DNA of 64,000 nt from Pseudo-nitzschia pungens. Taxonomy: Eukaryota; Bacillariophyta; Bacillariophyceae; Bacillariales; Bacillariaceae. The notes beneath the pieces are model-generated. The model was not told where the DNA came from. It made no database searches and saw only the letters and a list, made by a program, of their open reading frames with translations. The first letter of the stretch is position 1. Each line of letters starts with the position of its first letter. The stretch is taken from NCBI GenBank assembly GCA_037355855.1, contig CM074760.1, positions 1,542,501 through 1,606,500 on the forward strand, in the 5' to 3' direction. The translations under genes and the position numbers were made by a program. Of this stretch, positions 10,392-20,736 are shown in pieces.

Positions 10392-12114
10392 ATGGTCGGT
10401 CATTCGGCTCCTTCCCATGACGTTCCCGACATGGGTAGCTTTGTGTGTGGACCTCCTCGAGGGAAAACATTTCTCGCCATCGGCCAAGATTTCTTTTCGA
10501 TCGAGGAATACATCCTCAGCCAATACAATGCCAGCTTGCATCGGCCCGATGGTCATCACATCCTTGACGAAGTTGGGAACTTTCCCAGGCCAGCTTCGAG
10601 CATACTCCCGCTCACCTACTTTCATCCGGCAGCAGTCATGGTGTATACCGATATCTACGAGCTAAAAGGCTTGGATCAGCCAACCGATTATGGAAGCGGG
10701 ATCGAATATGCGAGGGGTACGTGATAGAAGTCGGGATCTTGGTGCGGTCTGTCCTCTAGGAATCTCGTCAATGAAGTATGGATGACACTGAATGCGTTTT
10801 CCGTGCGAAATTCCTTTTGCTGCAGCCCGTATGAGATTGGTATCGGTCGAGATATCCATTGATGTTTGTCATCAAGGGAAAGTTATGACAGGCAACATTC
10901 TTTCTCAACAAATTCATTGATTTGGAATCCCTTTCTATTTTGTGTGAACTTGTCGAACAACTGAAATGACAGGTCTGGCCGAAGCATTTCCTGAATCTGG
11001 ATTACAAATCGGGTTGTGGCTGAATGGTAACGAGGGATGTCGAGACATCGTCTCGGGCGTGCTGGACGACAGAATACATCGGCTTTTCGATTTCATCCTG
11101 TCGGACTTGCCAGAAACCTTGCCAAAGGTGTTCTTGCGTGTAGGATATGAGTTTGACAATCCTTGGTTCGGTTACAGCGACGATCCTTCAGCATACCAAG
11201 AAGCCTTTCGAAAGTTGGTACGTGCCTGTGAAGGACAAATGACACCAAAAGTATGTCGTGAAAAAGTCGATTTTGTCTGGCATTCATGGGCAGCGCCACG
11301 GAAAGACAGTTTGTCGTTGGCGGAATTTTATCCCGGAGATTATTTCGTTGATTGGGTAGGGGTTTCAATCTTCCAACAAGTATATCCTTGGGCGAACAAT
11401 GAAGATCAGAACGAGGGAAATTTTGCCGGAGGGAATATGAGAGAGGTAAAGGAAGTTCTAGACTTCGCAAAACGAAGGAAGAAATTGATAATGATAGCTG
11501 AATCTGCGCCTTTTGGAGGGATGGATGTGGACGAATCGGATATTGCAACAGACTATGTTATGAACGACGAAAGTAGGGATAATATTTGGAACCTATGGTT
11601 CGAAAAAACGATTGACATCATTGAAAAATACGATATTTCGATGTGGTCCTACATTAATTGCGACTGGGAGTCACAACCTATGTGGAACGGTGTGGGCTTT
11701 GGGGACACTCGCTTGTCGAGTTCGAAGGTTGCCATGCGCCAATGGTGGGAGAAGGTGTTAAACAAGAACTCCAGATTTTTACTTCGAATTGGAGATTGCA
11801 ATCCGCGACCATACCACAGCGCTATTCGGGCGAAAGAAGAATCAAAGTTCGCATTGGAGCAACAAACAGCCAAAACAAACAGCGGAGTTGCGGCAATCGC
11901 CGGGTTTGATAACAACAATCTTGGGTTGGAGTATTTCTCGTCGAATCCGTGTTCCCTATATCTCCTCTACGATGTTGGTGCTATTGCTATCACTATCGCT
12001 CTTTTTTATTTCCTACTGATGAGAAGCGCTAAGCGCTGGCACGAAAATCGTCGGGGAAATCTAATATCACCACCCTTTGATGCTCAATATTCTAATTACG
12101 GTAGTCTAAAGTGA
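10392..12114 (+). CDS. GH26-like glycoside hydrolase (beta-mannanase fold)
   Basis: Two exons, 10392-10716 and 10973-12114, spliced in phase 1 across a 256-bp intron (donor GTACGT, acceptor GACAG), giving 488 residues. The join reads DYGSGIEYARG then LAEAFPESGLQIGLWLNG. GH26-type landmarks follow: FLRVGYEFDNPW with the probable acid/base Glu near residue 168, VDFVWHSWAAP, FYPGDYFVDWVGVSIF, and LIMIAESAPFGG with the probable nucleophile Glu near 285. A C-terminal transmembrane helix (AIAITIALFYFLL, about 450-470) would anchor it, with a basic tail after it. An anchored extracellular enzyme should have a signal peptide, and none is seen at 10392, so a further 5' exon may be missing. GH26 enzymes cut mannans; the substrate here is not shown. 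Confidence 0.72.
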
Positions 12115-12269
12115 AAAGACCTTGAACAATGTATGCGTCCCAAGGGATTGTTCCCCTTCTGAAAATTCGAGAAACATAGAACTCATCAGGAATTTGTGCA
12201 CTTTGTGATCTCAAAACTGTTTCACTGATTAGATTCGCACCGTACGAGTACTGTGTTGAATTCGCTTTC

Positions 12270-13049
12270 TTAATGCTCCTCGCCGTCGTCAACGTAGCCA
12301 TCGGGCAATTCGGCCTCATTTAGGAGAAGGTCTTCCGAAACCAGTCCCCAAACGGGAACATCTTGATGACCCAACTTTTGAAAACTCTTAGTTCTACTAG
12401 GTAATCCAGACTCCTCCGGAGGATCGATGAACATCTTTAGTTCGACAACACACGCACATTCCACGACGGTTCCTTCGCATTGCTTGACCAACGAAATGGC
12501 CGACGAAAGCGTTCCACCCGTGGCAACCAAGTCGTCAATGACCAAAACACGATCCCCTTTCTTGATCTTTCCTTTTTGAACAGTAAGGCCGGAACGATTG
12601 CCGTATTCTGTTTTGTATTCCTCGCTTTCAATTGTGTTGGGCATTTTTCCTTTCTTTCTCATCATAATGAATGGTTTTTTCAACGCCAGTGCGATGGGGG
12701 GTCCAAGAATGAACCCTCTAGCGTCGAGGCCTGCGACAGAGTCGATACCAATTGCTCCATAACGCTCTACAAAGATATCTACGATCTTTTGAAAGATTTC
12801 TGGTTCGTAAAGGAAGCCACCGATGTCGTAGAAACGATCAATTCCCTTGAATGGAAAGTACGGCAGGTACTTGGCGATTTCTTTGGCTTCTTCGCCATCC
12901 TGTTTGTATTTGAGGTCGAGAGAAGACATGGTTCTGGTCAAGTTTGATGCAAGCTGATTCTTTTGACACTGCTGGGAACTATTTGACGAAAACGAGTGTA
13001 CCCCTTGAAAGACGAGATGGAAAATGACGAGGATGCGAACTAAAATCAT
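12270..13049 (-). CDS. APRT: Adenine phosphoribosyltransferase
   Basis: A 259-residue single-exon enzyme of purine salvage (adenine + PRPP to AMP + PPi). The PRPP-binding motif VLVIDDLVATGGT is intact, as are YFPFKGIDRFYDIGGFL and the GLDARGFILGPPIALAL block of APRT. The first 40 residues form a hydrophobic leader (MILVRILVIFHLVFQGVHSF) with Ser-Phe at the expected cleavage point, as in diatom plastid or secretory presequences. A second in-frame ATG at 12927-12929 (MSSLDLKYKQ) would give a 219-residue leaderless form of ordinary APRT length plus a short C-terminal tail. The gene converges on the GH26-like gene, with 155 bp between stops. Confidence 0.92.
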   Translation of the reverse strand: MILVRILVIFHLVFQGVHSFSSNSSQQCQKNQLASNLTRTMSSLDLKYKQDGEEAKEIAKYLPYFPFKGIDRFYDIGGFLYEPEIFQKIVDIFVERYGAIGIDSVAGLDARGFILGPPIALALKKPFIMMRKKGKMPNTIESEEYKTEYGNRSGLTVQKGKIKKGDRVLVIDDLVATGGTLSSAISLVKQCEGTVVECACVVELKMFIDPPEESGLPSRTKSFQKLGHQDVPVWGLVSEDLLLNEAELPDGYVDDGEEH

Positions 13050-14159
13050 GACTGTACGGTAAACCTCATCATTTTTTTTCTATGCGAAGTGTGAGAGTTG
13101 GAAGAGAATTTTCATCTCCCTGGATGGAGAGAGCAGAGAGGTTATCATCACACTTTGCGCGCGCCACAGCAACGCTGGCGTGCCAATGCACGTGATCGTG
13201 GAACGAGTCCCGTGGGATTGAAACGGATAACTCGTTCATTCGTTAAGGTGTGAAACGATTATCTTTGTTAATCCTTTATCCGTAAGGTTACCGGTACATA
13301 CTGTATTATTGTACATACGGTAAGTTACCGTACCACAGCTAAGTTTATGCGGAAGAAGAAGGAGTGAACGATTACGTACGATTACCAGTAACCTTACTTG
13401 GTACCATTCCACAATGCCAGTAGTTGGAAGTACAGAACATCATACGTAATTGTACTTGTATGACAATCACACAGAGTTCTAAGGAAGTTTTTTGTTGAGG
13501 TGATAGGTCATGATGACCACATCAACATTATTTTTTTGAAGCAGAAGCATTACTGTGTTTATTTTGAGACAAGTTAAGACTACATTCTTCATCTCAGCAT
13601 CACGTATTCCTCTGTACATACTTCGTAGTTTTCAATTGATACTATTCTCGAAGAAGGTATTGATGTGTAAATGACCCGCCGGACCATTTTGATTCTTGGG
13701 GAATAAATAATCTTGGGAAATGTTTGACAAAAACAATGATAAAAATGTTACAATACTGATGATGATGCTCTATTGCCCCATTTTGGATTTGATGAAATGC
13801 TGAACGAAAGAAAATAAGAACTCAGAATGATAAAAAAAAGTAAGCCTTTCTTTCGTGAAACTCGATGTTCGAAGTAGATTCATCAACATCATGAAGTCAT
13901 CGATGTAAGATTCTTAGCGATAATGAATAATTACTTCGTAAGCTGGATCTATTATTTTTTCTCTCGTCCGCCGCGACAATTTTTTTCTTCAATCAATAAC
14001 CCCAATGCATCTGGTGGTACCTATCAAGGTGACCTGTTCAACAGTTTTCTTGCTATATTAGGGGAAGCATCCAGAATATAGATACCTTCCTTCGAGATTC
14101 CTTCGGAAGGACGAAGCGCGGGAAGCAATTTTACAGTTGCAGAATTGAAGAAACTTACA
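13050..14159. other. Divergent intergenic region
   Basis: About 1.1 kb between divergent genes, APRT (-) and the kinase (+). TAC/GTA-rich words are concentrated at 13275-13400 (for example CCGTAAGGTTACCGGTACAT). The distal half is AT-rich. No open frame looks protein-coding and no RNA gene was recognised. Confidence 0.5.
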
Positions 14160-15398
14160 ATGGATCTATCACAAGATCTCAGCGAGTCTCTCGACCGCGT
14201 ATTGCCCATGTCCCCCCTGGAGGATGAGGATGAATCCATGCAGTCGATTTTGTCCAAACTAAAACCTGTTTCGGAAGATTTCATGACAAAGCTGAATGAA
14301 TCGATACGTTGCGACGGTTCCATCTCAGAATACAGCTACTCTGTAAATGACTCTGCAAGAGGCGTACCTTTCGACGAAGTGTACGAACAAAAAGAAGTTC
14401 TTGGAGAGGGAGCAATGGCTATGGTTTACAGATGTGTGCACCGAGATCGACGATACTCTTATGCCGTGAAGGAAGTTCTCGCCGAAAACTACGATACGCC
14501 GGATCAAAGTATAAAAGAGGAAATTGATGCATTGAAGAAACTTCGAGATGGCCCATACATTCTAAAACTTTGGGACGTATTCACAGGGCCTGAAGAGACG
14601 CATTTGATCATGGAATTAATGAAAGGTGGGGACCTTCTTGCCAAGCTAGTCGAGAAGGAAGTATTTAGCGAAATTGAATCTCGTCGAATAAGTCGCCGAT
14701 TGATCGAGGCTGTTGCTTTTTGTCACAAGAAACATATCGTGCACAGGGACATCAAATTGGACAACATATTGCTTATTGATGTGACGGATGACACAAAAAT
14801 CAAACTTGCAGATTTTGGTTGTGCCCATCCGTTTGTTCCTGGAGAAAAATGTCTTCATACATTGTGTGGCTCACCGCAGTATGCAGCTCCGGAACTCTTT
14901 ATGCACGAGGATGGATATGATGAAAAGTGTGACCTTTGGAGTATCGGCGTTGTCATGTTTGTTCTCTTGGGGGGCTATGCACCGTTTGAAGGTGACGGAA
15001 TGGAACTTAGAGAAATGATTTGCGACGGTTATTTTGAATTTTCTCCGGTCTACTGGGAAGAGATATCAGAAAATGCAAAGGAACTCATCAGAAGGCTTCT
15101 TGTTGTCGTTCCAGAAGAAAGAGCGACGCTAGTGGATGCACTTGACAGCGAATGGCTTCGACGGAGAGACAAGGAATCTGTTTCCAAGTATAGAGGTGTT
15201 AATGTTGATGGTTCTTACTCCAACACCTTTGATGCTTGGATTAAACTCCAGAGCGATACAAATCATTCTAAAATCCAATCAGACTCAATTCATTCAGGAA
15301 ATAGAATACCAGCTGAATCTATCCATTCAGAACTTACAGCAGACGGCATGAATGGAATGAATGATTCATCGCATTCTTTTGGTGAGGCGGATCTGTGA
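14160..15398 (+). CDS. Serine/threonine protein kinase (CAMK-like)
   Basis: A 412-residue single-exon kinase. The start is the ATG at 14160; a 15-bp extension uses a non-ATG codon. The kinase domain spans about residues 72-338. It has the Gly loop LGEGAMAMVYRC, the catalytic Lys in YAVKEV, the catalytic loop HRDIKLDNILL, the Mg-binding DFG in LADFGCAHPF, the activation segment TLCGSPQYAAPELF and the helix CDLWSIGVVMFVLLGG. The Gly-Ser-Pro-x-Tyr-x-Ala-Pro-Glu pattern and the Asp in HRDIKLDN are typical of CAMK/AGC-type Ser/Thr kinases. The N-terminal 70 residues are acidic and Ser-rich. The C-terminal tail (about 345-412) has repeated NHS/IHS triplets and is probably disordered. No calmodulin-binding or EF-hand segment was recognised. 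Confidence 0.9.
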   Translation: MDLSQDLSESLDRVLPMSPLEDEDESMQSILSKLKPVSEDFMTKLNESIRCDGSISEYSYSVNDSARGVPFDEVYEQKEVLGEGAMAMVYRCVHRDRRYSYAVKEVLAENYDTPDQSIKEEIDALKKLRDGPYILKLWDVFTGPEETHLIMELMKGGDLLAKLVEKEVFSEIESRRISRRLIEAVAFCHKKHIVHRDIKLDNILLIDVTDDTKIKLADFGCAHPFVPGEKCLHTLCGSPQYAAPELFMHEDGYDEKCDLWSIGVVMFVLLGGYAPFEGDGMELREMICDGYFEFSPVYWEEISENAKELIRRLLVVVPEERATLVDALDSEWLRRRDKESVSKYRGVNVDGSYSNTFDAWIKLQSDTNHSKIQSDSIHSGNRIPAESIHSELTADGMNGMNDSSHSFGEADL

Positions 15399-17208
15399 AT
15401 GAAATAAGGAGAACGAAAGGGAAAGAGTTGCCGTGCGGTAGATTCTATGGACCTCAATTTTAGTGAAAAATTATAGTAAGCTCTGGGATTTTGCTATCTT
15501 CCACTTCGACTGCTTGCAATGCTAGTACAATGTCAGCCTTTGGCTTTCTTGGAGTGGTGAGCGGAAATCAGGATCATGATCGTAATATGAACAATATATG
15601 AGACGAGGCCGTTCTCGACACACGGAAAGAACACACATGGGTGGTACTCACCGAGTCAAGAGTATTCGCAGAACGATTAAGAGACCGGCGCTTTTGTTGC
15701 TCGAAGAACGTATGGCGAACTTCTTATAACTACAAAGTCCGATGGATGTAGCTTGTCCAGGATACTCATCTGCGAACAAAGTCTTTTCGTTAGACTCCGT
15801 TGCCTTTGAAATCCTGTGGAATGTTGCACGTCTTGTATTGTCAGAGGGACCTAAGGGTTGAAATTAACTCAAAAAAAAAATCCGCAATGTGATTCGTTCT
15901 GTTTTCTGCATGATCTCTGTGGAACTGTCTAATCTTAACCATTGAAAACAATTGTCACAATTTACTCCAAGTCAAGTTGTTGGGTTGTTTTTCTATTTCT
16001 GAGAATTCATGGAAATCAATATCAACTAAACCCCATACGAAGAAAATATCGCTTCAAAACGCCGCATTTTTTACCTCGGGTATGAAATAATGCTGACTTT
16101 CCAACTACTCTTGCGGAAAAGCGTGGTTAGAATTTATTATGGTGCTTTTAGCTTCCTGCACTGGATCTTTCTGGAGCGTTACAGAGCCTACATACATGAT
16201 TCATATTGTACAAAATTCTTAGCAGAAATTTGATTAATTATATTTAGTTTATATTTATTTTCTGGCAGGATACTGGTGACTACTACTAGTACTCCCTAGT
16301 GGATGTGGGGCACCAGGGGCTAACTTACTATATGCTTCCTGATGCGTAGGTGGTGCGATTACAAAGTTGCCAACATGCTACTACCATTTAGCTGTTTGTA
16401 CCGGAAATTCTGTTGGTAGTTTAGTAGTATGTGGTTAGGGGTGGACCTTCTTTGTTTCTATAGGGTCTGGAAACTCAGAACAATTTCTGATTTGGAAAGC
16501 CGATTCTTCTATTCCTTAATCTTGTTGGATGACAGTCGTAGTACTACTAGTACTTTTCTGGCCTTTTCAGAACGAACAAACATGTTGCTGCATTCTCCTC
16601 CAAAGAAGCAGAAATGTTCAAAATCCAAAAGATTTTATCTGTAGATTTGTAGAGTCAAAGACGCCTTAAAGAAGAGGTCTTCTCTTCTGAGCTTTGTCAA
16701 CGGTTCTCCTTTTGACTCTAATCACGGAAAATACAGTAGAAGATTCACTGCTCTTCCGTGTAGCTGGTATCATTACTGTTATGACGAATGCCATGGTATG
16801 AAGTAATTGGCAGGTACGTACGCTTACCTAAGTATGTACCTTAAGTAACTCAGGTGGAGTCTAATGTTGTGATGATAAGGTATCCTTTGTCTCGGTTCTC
16901 GGTTTATAACTTGCCGCCTGCCGATCTTCCAAGCGTAAATTTTTCAACTTTAAAAAATGAAAGAATGAAGGAATCGGCATCATGTGACATGCTGACCACA
17001 CTGGATATCGCATTACTCGCATAACAGTGTTCTTACTACTATTATTTGACAAAAATTACTTGTACTTGTGCATACCACGGAGTAATACATCTTTCGACAC
17101 ACAACATCTCATTGAAACATTAGCATAATTCGAGGGACTAAGTGTTCTTGTCATGCTAGCAGAAGAAAAGACAAGCACCAGCCCGAAATAAATCAAGTTA
17201 TCATTCAT
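15399..17208. other. Long intergenic stretch, no gene supported
   Basis: About 1.8 kb between two plus-strand genes, AT-rich. Short open frames at 16429-16644 (+) and 16861-17052 (-) have no protein-like features. TACGTACG words appear at about 16813-16845. It would hold the 3' UTR of the kinase gene and the promoter of the DUF1295-like gene. Confidence 0.45.
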
Positions 17209-18979
17209 ATGGTTCGCTCGAAAATAGTGAAGTCGAATGGTTTGGTAGGAGTTAGTTGGGGTCGACTCGCATACCTAGGAGTCTTCCTGGCCGTTACAGT
17301 TGATGTCCTCGTCAACTACGGAGGGGACAATGGTCTTGACTTGGACAAAAATGGGTGGGAACCTGTGTTTGTCATACCCACAGCATGTGCTGTCTCTCCG
17401 GATCATCACGGTGGAAAGAACCATCAACGGCAATGTCAAGGATCCTTTAATGCTCGAACTGAGGATGGCAACTGCGAAAAGATAACAGTTGACACGACGT
17501 CTTTCAACTCGAAGCGACGATTGTCGATTGAAATGATGCAATCAGCTAGAAAATCCTTCGGAGACAAAATTATTCGTCGTAATTTTCATTTTTCAGAATT
17601 TTTCGATAGGGCTCCAATCAGAAAATTTATCTCACCGAAGAGAACATCCCATACAAGTTTGAGGGAAACTACACGATGGGTTGGAGGTGCTAATCCAAAC
17701 GTCGACAGAAATGAGGATCCAAAATCGAACACAAATTCACCTGACAATCCACATTCTAGTTCGTCGTCCACTGGGAACCCAGGAGAGAATTCTTTTCTGC
17801 GAAGCCTCCTTCCTAGAACACAACAATCATTGCTCTCAAAGGTACCAGAGATAGCCATTCGACGAAATTTCAAGCAGGCGTTAACATTTTTTCACAAGGC
17901 AATGGCGCAAGCCGGTCCATCCGTCCTAACAGTTCTGTCTTTGGTTGGTAGCAGCGCCAACAAAAACGGATTGTCCCTTCTGACATTATATATGCTTGCA
18001 CTGCTTGGGGCGTCATGTGGTTTTCATCTCTTTCTACATTTTATCACCTTAGGGTACGCCTTAGGTGTTACATTGCCATTGATAGTGGCCTTATCCTTTT
18101 ACCAGGTGTGTAGTTTGGGTCTTCCAATGATGATATCAAGGGAGACAAACGCTCTCAACGGGAAGGATTTGTTTTCGATTGGCTCACGTAATATATTTCC
18201 TCTTTTCCCGCTGGCATTTTGTATCGTAGAGGAATTACGAATTGCCTATCCCTACGATACTACATTCCTCTATTACAATTCTCTGGGGAATCCGCTTATT
18301 TTGCTTTCTCGCGATTCGTGAATATTTTACGTGGCCCGCCTTGCACCAAAAGGTGGTTGAAGTTCAAGCAAAAATGAACATACCATTTGCGTCAAAAATT
18401 CTATGCTGGTTTGTTTACTCATTTTTTTACGTTACATTGGTGGCTTCCTGTTGGAGTCGTCTCTTGCAAAGTAGTTCGTCGTCGCCATCGAATTGGGGGG
18501 TTTTGGGATTTCTTGGGTTGTCGCTACAAATTGTTGGTCTGTCGCTGGAAACCATTGCTGACCTACAGAAGAATTCTTTCAAATCGCGATACAGGCATTC
18601 TTGGTGCAACGTCGGTGTCTGGAAACATAGTACCCACCCGAACTATCTTGGTGAAGGAATGTTCTGGTGGGGTACTTATCTAGCTCATGGGTTTCATTCA
18701 CCTTTACCCTCTGCCTTGGCAACGATGGGACTCGTGCTCATCCTCTATGTGCTGAAAGGTTCCGCCAAATCACTTAGCTCAAAACAAAAAGAAAAGTACG
18801 GGCAAGAAATAGATTTTTATCAATTTCAACGGACGCACAACGTGTTCGGTCCAAAGCACATGTGGTCAAAGCAACAAGTATTTGAAGGTGTTGGCGGTAC
18901 CCCAATGGACGAGGCAATCAGTTATAGCGACGGCGAAGCATCCCCCACGGATACAAACTTCAAAGATATAAATCAATAA
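17209..18979 (+). CDS. DUF1295 / steroid 5-alpha-reductase-like membrane protein
   Basis: Two exons, 17209-18105 and 18230-18979, joined in phase 0 across a 124-bp intron (donor CAG-GTGTGT, acceptor ATCGTAG), giving 548 residues. The join gives LIVALSFYQ then RNYELPIPTILHSS and restores the family's first conserved block, ITILWGIRLFCFLAIRE. The chain begins with a hydrophobic segment (LAYLGVFLAVTVDVLVNYGG). Residues of about 35-220 are hydrophilic and Ser-rich, and are followed by several membrane helices. The C-terminus carries the DUF1295/ICMT-type signature THPNYLGEGMFWWGTYLAHG, which in related reductases and methyltransferases contributes to cofactor binding. Likely an integral membrane (ER or plastid envelope) enzyme of unknown substrate. 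Confidence 0.82.
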
Positions 18980-19043
18980 GATTCGCTCGTTTGAAAGAAG
19001 CAAGAATTGCTCTCGCGAGTTTCGATGTTGTTCTGCGTGAAAT

Positions 19044-19441
19044 CTAGTCGACATAACACCACCATTGAAGATGCTTCGTCGTGAAATGCTGATTAGAGCA
19101 TCGAAGTTGTTCAGGAGGAGTCGCTGCGTTCATCAACATTACAACTTCATCAATACGATTCTTTAAGGTTCCCAAAAGGTGTCGAGCCCTAGCATCCCTT
19201 GAAGAGACGAATCTCTGCTGACTGGTTCCCAAAGCTGTCAACAGGAAAGTATCAATGTCACTATCTCCAGTGCTATTGACCTCCAAATGTGTACATAGCA
19301 CTCTAGTCCAGGATCACTTGTGGGCGCCGTAAGATACTTTTGTCCATTATCATCCATCAGTGTCTTTTTGTAATTAGAAATATGGATGATTTGTATCTCA
19401 TGCTTAAAAAGTTCCCATCGGCATGATGATATTCTTGACAA
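19044..19441 (-). pseudogene. Possible degenerate coding remnant, function unknown
   Basis: Two overlapping minus-strand frames look protein-like but are offset. One reads MDDNGQKYLTAPTSDPGLEC. The other continues with HLEVNSTGDSDIDTFLLTAL and LLGTLKNRIDEVVMLMNAAT and stops at 19044. No splice pair links them and I recognise no family. It may be a decayed gene, a fragment of a transposon-encoded protein, or chance. Confidence 0.25.
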
Positions 19442-19544
19442 TGATGTGTTTCATTCCAGGTCTGGTGTGAAAACAAATCAAATACTGTAATTCGGTAAGA
19501 TCTTATGGGACACCAGGTTTACGTCAGAGTAAAGAGTAACAGTA

Positions 19545-19570
19545 ATTATACTTTTTTAAAAAAGTATAAT
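19545..19570. repeat. Perfect 26-bp palindrome
   Basis: ATTATACTTTTTT followed directly by its exact reverse complement AAAAAAGTATAAT. It sits 17 bp left of the hairpin element at 19588-19682 and could extrude as a cruciform. Confidence 0.9.
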
Positions 19571-19587
19571 AGTAGTAGTAATAATGC

Positions 19588-19682
19588 TACTACAAAATTC
19601 CTATAAGCTGTCCCCCGGTTCTACATCCCCAACTACTAATTTCTACGGAAACCTGGGGACAGCTGATAGGAATTCCGTACTA
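19588..19682 (-). mobile_element. 95-bp MITE-like hairpin element, copy B
   Basis: An inverted-orientation copy of the element at 1020-1114 and the same length. Its reverse complement starts TAGTACGGAATTCCTATCAG and keeps the central TTTCCGTAGAAATTAGTAGT block with few differences from copy A. The terminal arms pair as in copy A. It lies about 1.05 kb upstream of the acetyl-CoA carboxylase start. Confidence 0.6.
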
Positions 19683-20736
19683 TGCTGTGGAAGAATCTTG
19701 TTTAGAATGGCAAAATCTTATCTTTATCCTTCCGTGGCATTTTGTTGTGGCGAATCAATCAGCCGTCTCGTTTTCGCTTCAATTAAAAAATCTCGAAAAA
19801 GAGTTGATGCGAACCATCGACAAACAAAAATGATTGATCGAGGGATTAGCGTAACTTATCTATCGTGCCTACAGTAACTCACAAAACTGTTTTAAAAAAA
19901 ATCACTCTACGAAGTAAGATTACTACCTGGTACAAGTACAACTTCGTATTTTTTCTTCGGGTGTGAGCATCGTAAAGTTGATCATCAAAATTCTGTGGCG
20001 CAGCTCACATATCGTACCGGTAGGATTTATGGTGACGAAGTTTTTGTCATGTTACGGTAAGATAAGGTTACGATGCTGGATGAGTGAGCCGTGACCGCCA
20101 AAAGTGGGCCCAAGGTTCAGTTTGGCACCGCAACGTGACTGAATTAGCTAAAAATAATTCCACGTGGAAGGAATGTGAAGTTTTGTGATTTTGGTGACGT
20201 TTATCTTTTGTGACTGTGACGTCGAGTTCAATGGGAAAACTTTTGCTAAAGAGAAAGTGGGTGTCACTCGCGTTTATGACGTCAGAGTTCTGATGACCGC
20301 GCGAGAAAGCAATGTAACCCCCAAATTTTCGTTCCTGCCCTCCAAATAGGACGTACAGAGATGTTCATCAGAGTACTGTAAGTGGGGGCCAAGTGGGACT
20401 CATTAGGGGTTGAAGTTTTCCTCCATGACTTGCGCGCGCCAACCATCATTGGTGATGTTGGACTTTTGTGTTCTCAAAATCCATGAGGACTTTTCAAATC
20501 TTTTGACAACCGGAAAATTGAAGCTTCACCAAATTCAAAATCTCTCACGTACCTCACGTCCCGAACGTCGTACCTTGTGTACACCCTGTCTCGTGCATTG
20601 CAGCTTTCTTCTTGCCTACGTACCTTGCCGACGGGCTCTATTCAGAGTGCTCTTTGCCAGAAGTGCTCAGCTCGTGACAAGACTTTTCAATCATAAAAGT
20701 ACTTGGACATCGTGGAAGTACATAACTTCACTCACC

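Larger units (their letters stand above)
18980..20736. other. Intergenic stretch with palindrome and hairpin element
   Basis: About 1.75 kb upstream of the acetyl-CoA carboxylase gene. It contains a perfect 26-bp palindrome (19545-19570), a 95-bp hairpin element (19588-19682), a possible degenerate coding remnant on the minus strand (19044-19441) and TAC/GTA-rich words at 19900-20060. CGTGACGTC/GACGTC-type motifs near 20200-20290 could be transcription-factor sites (inference). Confidence 0.5.
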
